A stretch of DNA of 64,000 bases from Actinokineospora sp. NBRC 105648. GTDB taxonomy: Bacteria; Actinomycetota; Actinomycetes; Mycobacteriales; Pseudonocardiaceae. A program made the position numbers and the translations under genes. Below the pieces are notes generated by a model that was given only the letters and a program-made list of their open reading frames with translations, did no database searches and had not been told where the DNA came from. Location of the stretch: the NCBI RefSeq assembly GCF_030269645.1, contig NZ_BSTR01000009.1, forward strand, positions 146,171 through 210,170, in the 5' to 3' direction. Numbering within the stretch: position 1 is the first letter of the stretch; every line of letters begins with the position of its first letter. Positions 8,739 through 17,244 of the stretch are shown piece by piece.

Positions 8739-9435
8739 CGAACAGCCCGCCTGCGCGGGGAAGACTACCTTCGCCCATACCGCCGGAGGCAAGAAGCAGG
8801 GAACAGCCCCGCCTGCGCGGCGAAGACGAGGTTCGAGCCCGGCGCGAGCTACACCCTGCAGGGAACAGCCCCGCCTGCGCGGGGAAGACCAACTGTTGTG
8901 CCACGCGACTGGATGGAGATAGGGAACAGCCCCGCCCGCGCGGGGAAGACACGGTGGTGGGACTGATCGGCGCGGCGGCCGGCGGAACAGCCCCGCTTGC
9001 GCGGGGAAGACTGACCAAGCCAACCAACCTAGACAGCGTTGGGAACAGCCCCGCTTGCGCGGGGAAGACCGAGCCGGGTCGGATCTCCCTGCCCTTGGAC
9101 CCGGAACAGCCCCGCTTGCGCGGGGAAGACCGTTTGAACTTCGCGACGTCGACCCGGCCCGCCGGAGCAGCCCCGCTTGCGCGGGGAAGACGACACCGAC
9201 GACGACAACACCGAATGGACCGCAGGAGCAGCCCCGCTTGCGCGGGGAAGACAGGCACAACCCCACCCGGTGCGACCCGGACCCGGGAGCAGCCCCGCTT
9301 GCGCGGGGAAGACGTGCTCGCCGCCGGGTACGACCAGCTGCTGTGGGGAGCAGCCCCGCTTGCGCGGGGAAGACGCCCTGGCCGTGCTCAAGCTCATGTA
9401 CTCGACCGGAGCAGCCCCGCTTGCGCGGGGAAGAC
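8739..9435 (-). CRISPR. Type I-E CRISPR array, 12 repeats and 11 spacers
   Basis: The repeat unit is 28 bases. Read on the minus strand it starts GTCTTCCCCGCG, has a 4-base variable loop, and ends CGGGGCTGCTCC, the canonical I-E form with a palindromic stem. Plus-strand repeat starts are 8739 (27 bases, one C missing), 8800, 8862, 8923, 8984, 9042, 9103, 9164, 9225, 9286, 9347 and 9408. The period is 61 for the right-hand repeats; spacers are 33-34 bases except one of 30 (9012-9041). The five right-most repeats are identical. The left ones carry A instead of G at plus-strand position 4, and the left-most four also vary in the loop. By repeat polarity transcription runs leftward from a leader at the right. 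Confidence 0.97.
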
Positions 9436-9560
9436 ACTTCCTGACCTGCGGGTCTGCCGGGCGGTAGGTTGGTTTTCATTCACTTTCCTGAACACCTGCT
9501 GCACCCTCAAGAGGCTACCCACCGTGCCGGGTGGATCGGGTGGGCTGCCTCGATCACCAG
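9436..9560 (-). promoter_or_regulatory. Probable CRISPR leader
   Basis: The DNA just right of the least-degenerate repeat is the expected leader on the minus strand. Read that way it holds an A-rich run (GTGAATGAAAACCAAC) about 30-45 bases before the first repeat, unusual for this GC-rich region. It would hold the pre-crRNA promoter and the site where Cas1-Cas2 inserts new spacers. The rest of the interval up to 9787 shows no convincing gene. The extent is approximate. Confidence 0.55.
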
Positions 9561-9787
9561 AGCGTGGATCATCGGTGATGGGACGATGCAGTCCGGGGCT
9601 GGCTCACATGGTGATCTCGACGCTGCGGCTGTGTGCGGTCACTGCCGCGGGTACCGAGCCAGGGGCGGTCGGGTCGCTGTGGTCGGTGAGGAAGTGGTTT
9701 CGAACAAGGAAGTCTGACCGCGCGCCCGGACCGCGGCACCCGTGCAACTTGGCCCACCGACACGACCGCAACCCGGGGGGTGAGGCA

Positions 9788-10288
9788 GTGACCCTGCCCG
9801 AGACGTACGCCGCGAAGCCCGAGGTAACCGGACTCGGCGACCTGCCCGACGCGTGGCACTGGTCGGCCGCCCCGGGACGCGACTCCACCGCCGCGCTGTC
9901 CGACGACGGGAAACATGCCTTCGAAGCCCACGCCCGGGACTCGTTCGATGAGGGGCTCGCCATCGCGCTGCTGTCCATGAGTGCGAGCCGACAGCTGGCT
10001 GGGGCCCGAGTCAGAGCGGTGGAGCCGTCTTGTGGAACCACACAGGTCGTGGCTCACCCACCGTGTCCGGTCGCCGCGATCGCGGTGGCGGGCCCGGTTA
10101 GGGTGGAAGTCTCGGCACTCCTCAGGGTTCGCACCGCCGCGTTCACCCGGGGTGGTGCGGGCTCCGCCATGTCCGGGCCGGTTCCCGCGGTGCGCACCGC
10201 GACCCGTTCCACGCCGTGCGGTCCGAGTGGTCCGGACCACTCGGGCAATCGGGCGGTACTCCGCGAAACCGCCGACCGCCGCGGATGA
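9788..10288 (+). CDS. Possible short or degraded coding region, unknown function
   Basis: A GTG preceded by GGGGTGAGG opens a frame whose first 60 or so residues look protein-like (TLPETYAAKPEVTG, then GLGDLPDAWHW and HAFEAHARDSFDEGLAIALL). After about residue 65 the sequence becomes Pro, Ser and Arg-rich and looks non-coding, so the original reading frame may have been lost near 9985. The open frame continues to 10288. I do not recognise a family. Its position directly upstream of two membrane-protein paralogues and right of the CRISPR leader suggests a decayed accessory gene. Confidence 0.3.
   Translation: MTLPETYAAKPEVTGLGDLPDAWHWSAAPGRDSTAALSDDGKHAFEAHARDSFDEGLAIALLSMSASRQLAGARVRAVEPSCGTTQVVAHPPCPVAAIAVAGPVRVEVSALLRVRTAAFTRGGAGSAMSGPVPAVRTATRSTPCGPSGPDHSGNRAVLRETADRRG
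10223..10244. promoter_or_regulatory. Perfect 22-bp palindrome, candidate operator
   Basis: The half-site CCGAGTGGTCC is followed immediately by its exact reverse complement. It lies about 90 bases upstream of the GTG of the first membrane-protein paralogue. Perfect palindromes of this length are typical of dimeric repressor sites; a transcript hairpin is the alternative. Confidence 0.45.
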
Positions 10289-10331
10289 TCACTGGTACTA
10301 CTGGCCCCGGTGCGGCGGAGGGGGTGCGGGT

Positions 10332-11041
10332 GTGGACAGCAGGGTGGTCGAGATCGACCCCGCCGACGGCGCGGAGTCGGCGCAGGTGCATCTGTTCGGC
10401 GGGGGACCGTTGGAGCCCAACGACTTCATCGGCTCGTTACGGGTGGACGTGGGCGCCTTCCGGGACTTCCTCGTCCGCATCGGGGTGCCGGTGGACGTCG
10501 GTGCGGTTCTTCCGGGTGGCGGGGACCAATGCGCTCCACCAGCACTCAGTGGTCGACGGGAAGCTCCTAGTCTTCCGCGGTGCCGCGCTGGCGGAGGTGA
10601 CCGGGGCCCAGCGCGTCGATCCCGCGCTCACCGAGGAAGCGGCGGCGCGGTCGCCTGCCCGCGACCTGTCCGACGCCATGATCCACCTGGGCGGGCACAT
10701 CCTCAGTCAGCAGATGGCCGACGAGGAGCTGAGCGGGCCGCAAGAGGCCCGAGCCCGCGTGTGCGGGGTAGTGGGGGCTCTGATCTTCTTCATGCCCTTC
10801 GCCCTCCTGATCGGCATCTCGGATCCGAACACCTTCCTGTCGCTCTACGGCGCCTTCTCCGCCGCTCTGGGTTACGGGCTCGGGGCGATGACGGGTTCCG
10901 GCGCGAAGGCGCGGCAGCTGGTCGCGACCGGTCAGGTCACCGCGACCAGCGAGCGCAGGCCGACATGATCGGCGAGGTCTACGCCGACGAACCCCCTTCG
11001 TCTCGGTAACGCTCACCCCGTTCTCTACCTGGCCCCGATAA
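10332..11041 (+). pseudogene. Frameshifted paralogue of the downstream membrane protein (11070-11804)
   Basis: The reading starts at GTG 10332 after GGAGGGGG and gives VDSRVVEIDPADG, then FIGSLRVDVGAFRDFLVRIGVP, matching the intact neighbour's FREFLVDIGVP region. Compared with the neighbour, about 14 bases are missing near 10490, which moves the frame; it continues as VRFFRVAGTNALHQ, then ARDLSDAMIHLGGH. Two hydrophobic segments follow (GVVGALIFFMPFALLIGI and LYGAFSAALGYGLG). A second shift near 10958 and a third in a run of C near 10993 are needed to reach the conserved tail PFVSVTLTPFSTWPR. Three shifts argue for real decay, though the homopolymer one could be a sequencing error. Confidence 0.75.
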
Positions 11042-11069
11042 GCGCATGCACGTCGTCGAGAGGAACGCA

Positions 11070-11804
11070 ATGGAGCAAGTGACCGACGTCATCGAGGTGG
11101 ACCTCACCGGTGGCACCGATGACGCCAAGGTGGTCGTGCGCGGTTCTGGGCCGCTGGACCCGACTGCCCACATCGCCTCGTTGCGGGTGGACTTGGGCGC
11201 CTTCCGGGAGTTCCTCGTCGACATCGGGGTGCCCTCGTTTGCCGCGGAGTGGACGTCGGTGCGGTTCGACCTGGAAGCCGGGGACAAGGTGATCACCCAG
11301 CACCTCGTGCACGACCGGGTGCTGCGGATCAGCCTGGGAGCGGCGCTGGCGAAGGTCGTCGAGGCCCGGCGCACCCGTGCCGTGCGCACCGAGTCCGACG
11401 CCGCGGCCGCGCTGGCCCGCGAGCTGTCCGATGCCATGATCCACCTGGGTGGTCACCTCAGCGGGGCGCCCGACGCCGATGCGGAGCTGGAAAAGGCCCA
11501 GCGCCGCCAGGGTTGGCTGGTCGCGGCCGGGGCGGCCGCGCTGCTCCTGGTCGGGTACGTGGTACTGGCGACGTCGAACCACTGGGTGAGTCCTTTCACC
11601 TACCTCTCCGGCCTCGTCGCGGTGGTCGTCGTCTTCCAGGGCGCGCGCCGGGCGGTGCCCGCGGCCACGGCGGCCAGGCAAGTGCGCACCGGGAAGTTCG
11701 CCGAGGTCCACGAACGGGTGCCCGCCCTGGTCAGCGAGCACTACGCCGAGGAAGGCCCGTTCGTGACGGTCTCGATGACCCCGTTCGACACCTGGCCGGA
11801 CTAG
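11070..11804 (+). CDS. Membrane protein of unknown family, intact member of a tandem pair
   Basis: This 244-residue protein starts at ATG 11070 after GAGAGGA; an in-frame ATG at 11046 is less well placed. The N-terminal 135 residues are soluble (IEVDLTGGTDD, then LRVDLGAFREFLVDIGVP and ALARELSDAMIHLGGHL). Two close membrane segments follow near residues 151-169 (WLVAAGAAALLLVGYVV) and 176-191, then a C-terminal cytoplasmic-looking tail ending TVSMTPFDTWPD. The two hydrophobic segments make a hairpin anchor. The frameshifted copy just upstream shares the whole architecture. I do not recognise the family; function is unknown. It sits at the edge of the decayed accessory region. Confidence 0.7.
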   Translation: MEQVTDVIEVDLTGGTDDAKVVVRGSGPLDPTAHIASLRVDLGAFREFLVDIGVPSFAAEWTSVRFDLEAGDKVITQHLVHDRVLRISLGAALAKVVEARRTRAVRTESDAAAALARELSDAMIHLGGHLSGAPDADAELEKAQRRQGWLVAAGAAALLLVGYVVLATSNHWVSPFTYLSGLVAVVVVFQGARRAVPAATAARQVRTGKFAEVHERVPALVSEHYAEEGPFVTVSMTPFDTWPD

Positions 11805-12130
11805 GGCGTGTCTCGAAGTACTGGCCCGCCGACATCGCTGAGTGGGGTCTTCGTCGGCGTGTCGTTGATCGAGTGGGTGAGGTCTGCGGTGGATCGGTCA
11901 ACGACGAAGGAGGCGGCAGCGCGATGCTCGCCGACGGGCTTGAGGAGATGTTCGGTTCCGGTCGCGTCGCGGTGCACCACCGCGATGCGACCGGACACCG
12001 TCGCCGGGTGATGGTGCGCGGGTCGTCCGGCCAGGCAGTGACCTTCGCGCGCCCGCCCGACGCCCTCGGCCGCCGCCGATCGCGTCAGCCCGTCGACCAA
12101 CCGCGGCGGTGGCAACGCCAAGGTTCCGAA
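11805..12130. other. Interval without a confident gene
   Basis: Open frames exist on both strands but none has a convincing start or composition. Short stretches such as LSGVFVGVSLIEWVRSAVDR (plus) hint at a coding remnant, possibly of a mobile element, but I cannot assign it. Confidence 0.3.
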
Positions 12131-12727
12131 GGTCAGGCCAAGAGGACGATCAGCAGCGAGGTGTGGCGATCCCACCTGCGGCGCGGCGAGCTCTTGAGGC
12201 GCGCGGACCCCGTCGACCTCACGGTGGCCTATTACGCGAACTGTCTCCGTTCACCCGGGAGACAAGGCGACGCAGAGGGGCTGGACGACCTCTCCTCCGA
12301 GGCGCGTGAGCTGGTGGCAGCCTGGCTCGTCGAGTTGGGGGTACCCGCAGGGGACATCGCAGGGCTACCCGACCTGGCCGATCCGGCAGGCCCTGGCCTG
12401 GGTCGCGCGACGCCGTCGCCTGTCTCCGCTCCTAGTGGAGATATTCGTGGCGACCTTTTCCGAGAGGTCGCCACCTACCTGGGAACGGACTAGGCGAGGA
12501 AGACCTGCGGCGAGCGAGTGGTCGAAACCATTCAGGCACACCAACCGGACGTGGTCATCGCGCACTCACTGGGATCGGTGGTGGCCTACGAGGCATTGTG
12601 GAACTCCGGCGCGACGGTGGACCTGCTGATCACCCTGGGCTCTCCCCTGGCGTTGCCGAACGTCGGGACGCACGTGCGGCTCAGGCCAGATCGACGGAGG
12701 CCTCGGCGTGGCGCCAGAACCCTATAG
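12131..12727 (+). pseudogene. Decayed alpha/beta hydrolase (lipase-like)
   Basis: Pieces of one protein are spread over two frames. ERTIS-like ISSEVWRSHLRRGELLRRADP, then PVDLTVAYYANCLRSPG and LDDLSSEARELVAAWL, come first. The next segment, VARRRRLSPLLVEIFVATF, is in another frame (12390-12450). FREVATYLGTD and a TAG at 12491 follow, and finally PDVVIAHSLGSVVAYEALW with LLITLGSPLALPN. HSLGS is the GxSxG-type nucleophile elbow. The C-terminal third with the catalytic His is missing. Such hydrolases are commonly encoded beside caspase-like genes in actinobacteria, and an intact caspase gene follows. At least two frameshifts and one stop make it non-functional. Confidence 0.75.
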
Positions 12728-12987
12728 GGCTGCTGTGTAACCCGCTGCCGGCGACCAGATTGCTACACGGTGCCGCAGCCAGTCAGGCTCGTGATGACGA
12801 GCCGATGCGGGCAGAGTGGCGCAAGACTGGTTGCACCATCACCCTGGCCTGTGACTTCCCAGGTCACCTCGGTTTCGTTACCGGCTGCGATTGCGGGCGA
12901 GTCGATGCCGAGACTCGTCCCACAGCTAGTCATGATCACGGTCGTGCGATGATCCCGGTTCGGATCGATAGCGTGGGAGACGACACC

Positions 12988-14292
12988 GTGCGACTGCCGG
13001 ACCCGGAGCGTTCGGCGGCTGTCCTGATCGGGACCACCGCCTACTGCCACCCGGACTTGGTTGACCTGCCCGCGGTAGCGGCCAACCTCCGAGACCTGCG
13101 CTCCGCGCTCATCCACCCGGTCCACGGTAGTTACCGCCCAGACCGCGTGACCGTCCTCGAAGACCCAGACTCCGCGCGAACCATCTACCGGGTCCTGCGC
13201 AGGCAGACCGCTGAGGACACCCTGCTGGTCTACTTCGCGGGGCACGGCCTGGTCGGGGCGACGGCCGGTGACCTCCACCTGGCCCTCGCCGAAACCGACC
13301 CGGACGAACTGCGCGTTAGCGCGCTCCCATTCGACGTCGTCCGCGAGGCCCTGCGCGACAGCCCAGCCACCACCCGCGCTCTGATCCTCGATTGTTGTTT
13401 CAGCGGACGCGTCACCACCGCGACCATGGGCACCGGCCAGACCGAGATCGAAGGCGCCTACACCCTGGCCTCCGCCCCTGCCAACGCCCTCTCACTCGCC
13501 CCACCCGGCGCGACCCACACCGCGTTCACAGGCACGCTGATCGATCTGCTCACCACCGGGATCCCCCACGGTCCTGAACTGCTGACCCTCGGCACCATCT
13601 ACCCGCGACTGCGCGCCGCCGCCCTGGCTCGCGGCTACCCGGTTCCGACCCGCCAGGGCACCGGTACCGCCGACCAGTTAGCCATCGCCCGCAACCCTGC
13701 TTGGGGCATCCCCATCCCCAGCGAACCATTACCGACCTCCGCGACCGCCCCACGGAGATACATCGGAATGATTCCCACGGTCGTCGTCAGAATATCCGTA
13801 GCCTTGCTCCTCATCGTCGGGATAGGCGGAGTCGCACTGGCCATCAAGTTCAATGCACTCGACGACCTCCTCAATGGCGACCGCACAGCCCACTCGACCA
13901 CGCCCACATCCGCCAGCCAAACCCCTCGCACCACTACCTCGACTACCGACCCACCCGCGACCGCCACGACGACATCCACCACACGAGCACCTGACGACCC
14001 CAAGTCGCAACCGGTCAGGATCTACAACAACAGTACGATCGACGGCCTCGAAACCCAGGCCGCCGACGACCTTGCCCACTCCGGCTGGACCATCAGCGTC
14101 ACAGGCAACTACACCGGCGGCAAGATTCCCACAAGCACCGCCTACTACCAGGCAGACAACCCGGCTGAGAAGGCCGCCGCCAAGAATATTGCGGCCCACT
14201 TCGGCCTCAGGGTTGAGGAACGTTGGGAAGGAATCGCCGACAGTGGGCCAGGGGTGATTGTCATCGTCACCAACGATTACCACAGTCCCTAG
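12988..14292 (+). CDS. Caspase-like peptidase with transmembrane helix and C-terminal LytR_C domain
   Basis: This 434-residue protein starts at GTG 12988 (VRLPDPERSAAVLIGT) after GGGAG; upstream in-frame starts (for example ATG 12949) lack the family's usual beginning. Residues 8-240 form a caspase (peptidase C14) domain with YFAGHG (His86) and LILDCCFSG (Cys136/137, Cys137 the likely nucleophile). A membrane helix follows at about 263-285, then a Ser/Thr/Pro-rich linker (300-340). Residues 341-434 match the LytR_C fold: VRIYNNSTIDGLE, GNYTGGKIPTST and GVIVIVTNDY. By the positive-inside rule the caspase should be cytoplasmic and the LytR_C part outside. Decayed hydrolase and STAND NTPase genes flank it, suggesting a defence or cell-death module. 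Confidence 0.88.
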   Translation: MRLPDPERSAAVLIGTTAYCHPDLVDLPAVAANLRDLRSALIHPVHGSYRPDRVTVLEDPDSARTIYRVLRRQTAEDTLLVYFAGHGLVGATAGDLHLALAETDPDELRVSALPFDVVREALRDSPATTRALILDCCFSGRVTTATMGTGQTEIEGAYTLASAPANALSLAPPGATHTAFTGTLIDLLTTGIPHGPELLTLGTIYPRLRAAALARGYPVPTRQGTGTADQLAIARNPAWGIPIPSEPLPTSATAPRRYIGMIPTVVVRISVALLLIVGIGGVALAIKFNALDDLLNGDRTAHSTTPTSASQTPRTTTSTTDPPATATTTSTTRAPDDPKSQPVRIYNNSTIDGLETQAADDLAHSGWTISVTGNYTGGKIPTSTAYYQADNPAEKAAAKNIAAHFGLRVEERWEGIADSGPGVIVIVTNDYHSP

Positions 14293-14582
14293 CGGACCTT
14301 GAGCATGGTTGGGTGACACGCCAGATAATCGTGGTGTGGGTCGTGACGCTGTGCTGTCGAACCTAAGAGTGCTCGACAAAAGTCCGGTGGACCTTTGACT
14401 ACGACGGCGGCATCAGCCCAGACGACGAACCTATCCTCATCGACGCTCCACTGGGGTATGGACTCCGGGCGCACACGCTGTCACCGGAACCTACGTCGAG
14501 GGAGCCACGGGAAACATCGCGGTCGGCTCCTGCCTGGCTTGGATGGCCAGCGCCTGCGTCGTTGACGGGACACAATGATCGA

Positions 14583-15393
14583 GTGAGCGATGACTGGGAA
14601 CTGCGCTGGGCATCGGGAGCCCGGCGGTTGTACGTCGCCGAGATCGTGCGGCAGGCGAGTTACGCCTTGACCGCAGTGCAACAGGCTCTCACTCGCAGTC
14701 GGGATCCGCGGCGGCGTTCCGAGGCTTGGCCTGCGATCCAGTCGTTCCTCACTGCGTCCGCCATCATCAGCAAGCTGTTGTGGCCCGTCAGGGCCGATGG
14801 AACCGATCCCCAAGTCTGGTTGGCGTCGCTTCCGCGCCGACCGGCTGCGGACCGAGCTGATGATCAGCAACACCTCGGCCCTCCGGGACAGGAAGGTCCG
14901 GGACTCCGCCGATCACTTTGACGAACGCATCGACGACTTTGTCCGCGATCAGTGCCTCCCGCAGTCGTGGACAGACCTTGCCGAGGAGGAGTTCACGCAA
15001 CACCCGGCTCCGTTCCGCGCGATCAACCCTGACACAGGTGAGGTACTCGCAGGCCATGACCGAATGGCCCTGACGCCCATCGTCACGGAGTTGAACGCGG
15101 TTTTGCGCAGGTGCGAAACCATCGAGCCCGGATCAACCAGCGAACCCGACGTAGTCATGCTGCTGGCCACGTTGAGGTGGCCGCCGCTGCCCTCCTTATT
15201 CGCGCCCACCGGGCGATCGGACGAACTGGTCGCTGCCGGGGCCAGTGTAACCGCGACCGGCCCCGAGAGCCTGGAAGAGCTGATCACGCTGGTTGTCGAT
15301 CAGCTCCGAGCACCCGGACTCGAACCGACCACCCGACGCCGAGGGATACGTGATGTCGAGCCGGGCCAGCCCCGTCCGGGCGCGTGCGAATGA
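14583..15393 (+). pseudogene. Frameshifted hypothetical protein
   Basis: The first part starts at GTG 14583 (VSDDWELRWASGARRLYV), then SYALTAVQQAL and FLTASAIISKLLWPVRADGTDP. Near 14810-14815 the coherent sequence moves to another frame and continues RADRLRTELMISNTSALRDR, then DSADHFDERIDDFVRD and PFRAINPDTGEV. The combined protein resembles actinobacterial hypotheticals with an ISKxLWP segment followed by RNHFEHFDERLD, which I recall only as uncharacterised. Both halves have coding character and the join is a single shift, so sequencing error is possible. It lies between the caspase gene and the decayed STAND NTPase. Confidence 0.6.
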
Positions 15394-16048
15394 GTCGATG
15401 CACGGAGCTGGCGGAAGCTCTGGACTGACTTCTCGCTAATGCCGGGATTGCCCGATTTCGGACTACTAACTGATAGAGCCGCCGCTCAGGTGGCATCAGC
15501 ACACATGAGCAGCAAAATTAATTCCACAGGGCGGGCGCACATCGATCATCAAATCCGCCTCATCTCTTCCGGTCCGCTATTCGCGCCAACGCAAGCAGTC
15601 GCTGGGGCTCCGAAACGCCAGCTCGTGCAGGTAAGATCGACAACCTCGGCCGCGTGCTGCGACCGGAAGTGCTCGACTTCTCAGTCCACGTCAGGTGGCG
15701 CTGGCGGCTCATCTCGGCGACCGGATCGGGCCCCGCCGACCACGAGGTCTGATTGGAGGAGTCGGCGCCGGCCATCGTCTGGCAGATTGTCCAGGTGCTT
15801 ATCTAGCTTCTTGCCGCCGAGGGACTCGTCAGAAGTTTAGTCAGCTAGATAGCCAGATTTCGAATGCCATATCTCCGATATGAAAGAAACGGTATGAGTC
15901 GTCGTCGCGACCCTCAAGGTACGGACCACCGACGAACTGCCGTGGCTAGTCCAACTCGATGCGGGCTGAGTAACGTCGATCGCCAGTCAATCGCGTACGA
16001 TCCGGGATCAGGTGCGGGTGTGGTCGAGCGATATCAGCGGTGCACGGT
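15394..16048. other. Non-coding interval
   Basis: No open frame here has convincing composition, start or similarity. GC content is visibly lower than in the neighbours, consistent with eroded foreign DNA. The promoter of the decayed STAND gene would lie at its right end. Confidence 0.4.
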
Positions 16049-16990
16049 ATGGCTGGTGAACAGGTCGTGGTGTCGATGCAGCGTCTCGTTCATAAGGATG
16101 CGCTGCGTGTGTTGACCGCTGCGGATGCCGCCGCTGGCGTCGAGTTGGCGGCCGCGGCCGAGACGTTGTTGTCCCTGCTCGACCCCGACGGGGTCCAGGC
16201 GGGCAAGTACGCGGGCATGCGTGTGCGCGACAACCAGGGCGTGGTCATCGGCGACGGTAACCAGGTGCGCAACGAGTTCTACCAACACCTGCACCCCGCG
16301 ACGATGCTGGCCGCGGCGGCGCAGGTCGAGGTGATCACCGGCACGGCGACCGACGCGGTGTTCACCGGACGCGACACCCCGGTCCAGGCGTTGCTGGCCG
16401 TGCTCGACCCCGCGACCGCGGGTGGTCCTCGTCGAGCGGGACCGGTTGTCCCACCGGCGTTTGCGGCAGGCTTGCCTGGAGCAGCGTGACCTCGGTGTGG
16501 GTCAGGGTGAGGCGGTGGTGGTCTCGGCCGGGATGGGTGGGGTCGGCAAGACCGCCCTCGCGCGACACTGCGCCGCCCACGCCCGCGGCCCGGGGATGGT
16601 TCCCCGGCGCGGTGTTGTGGGTCGACATGCTCGGCTACTCGCCCACCCCGGTCGAGGTCGACGCGGTGTACTCGCCCCTGCTGCGCCGCTTCGGGCTCAC
16701 CGGGGAGCAGTCCCGCCCGAGGCCGCCGACGCCCACACCGTCTACCACCAGGTCCTGGCCCAACGCACGGCCGCGGGGCGACGGGTGCTGCTGGTGGTGG
16801 ACAACGCCTCGACCGGTGCCCAGGTCCGGCCGCTGCTGCCCGCCCCCGGCGGCAGACACGCGGTGATCGTGACCGTGCGCGACACCCTCGACCTGCCTGC
16901 CAGGCCCTGCCCCTCGACGCCCTCGACGAACCGGGCTCGATCGAGTTGCCCGTCAAAGACCTGCACGCCCTGGCGCCCGGGGACCAGCGC
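16049..16990 (+). pseudogene. Decayed STAND (NB-ARC-like) NTPase
   Basis: The N-terminal part is intact (MAGEQVVVSMQRL, then MRVRDNQGVVIGDGNQVRNE). The VVIGDGNQV segment is a linker typical of actinobacterial conflict ATPases. It then breaks into frames: TGRDTPVQALLAVLDP in one, VVSAGMGGVGKTALARHCA (Walker A) in a second, and PGAVLWVDMLGYSPTP in a third. The second frame resumes with AAGRRVLLVVDNAS (Walker B) and RHAVIVTVRDTLDLPA. ELPVKDLHALAPGD closes the recognisable part. The helical and repeat (TPR or WD) regions expected downstream are absent. At least four frameshifts show it is dead. It lies about 1.8 kb from the caspase gene. Confidence 0.75.
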
Positions 16991-17244
16991 CTGACGCGGC
17001 GTCGAGTACTGAGATCCCAAGGACATCCAGATCCTCGAGGACTGTGTTCTCTGGGGTGCACCGTTGAAGTTCACCTCGATCATCTAACTCCCACCTGGCC
17101 ACGCCCAGAGATGTCGACCTCAAATGGTCGTCGCGGCGCATGACCAGCATCGTCGACTCTGCCTGCGGCGTGCCTGGTCGTGAGCCAGATAGTCATCGCA
17201 GCGAAAGTGTGGGCGCCTCAGTGATCACTCGGTCGCATAAGGGC

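Noticed and set aside
8694..9479. Minus-strand open frame across the CRISPR array with repeated SPRKRGCS words
   Set aside because: Same cause as on the plus strand. The array lacks stops by composition.
8660..10288. Long plus-strand open frame across the CRISPR array, with repeated SPACAGKT and APLARGR words
   Set aside because: The repeated words come from the 28-base CRISPR repeat read in different frames. It is an artefact; only a possible short gene from 9788 is kept, at low confidence.
14289..14474. 61-codon minus-strand frame after the caspase gene that might be a transposase end
   Set aside because: No transposase motif or terminal inverted repeat could be found, so it is not called.
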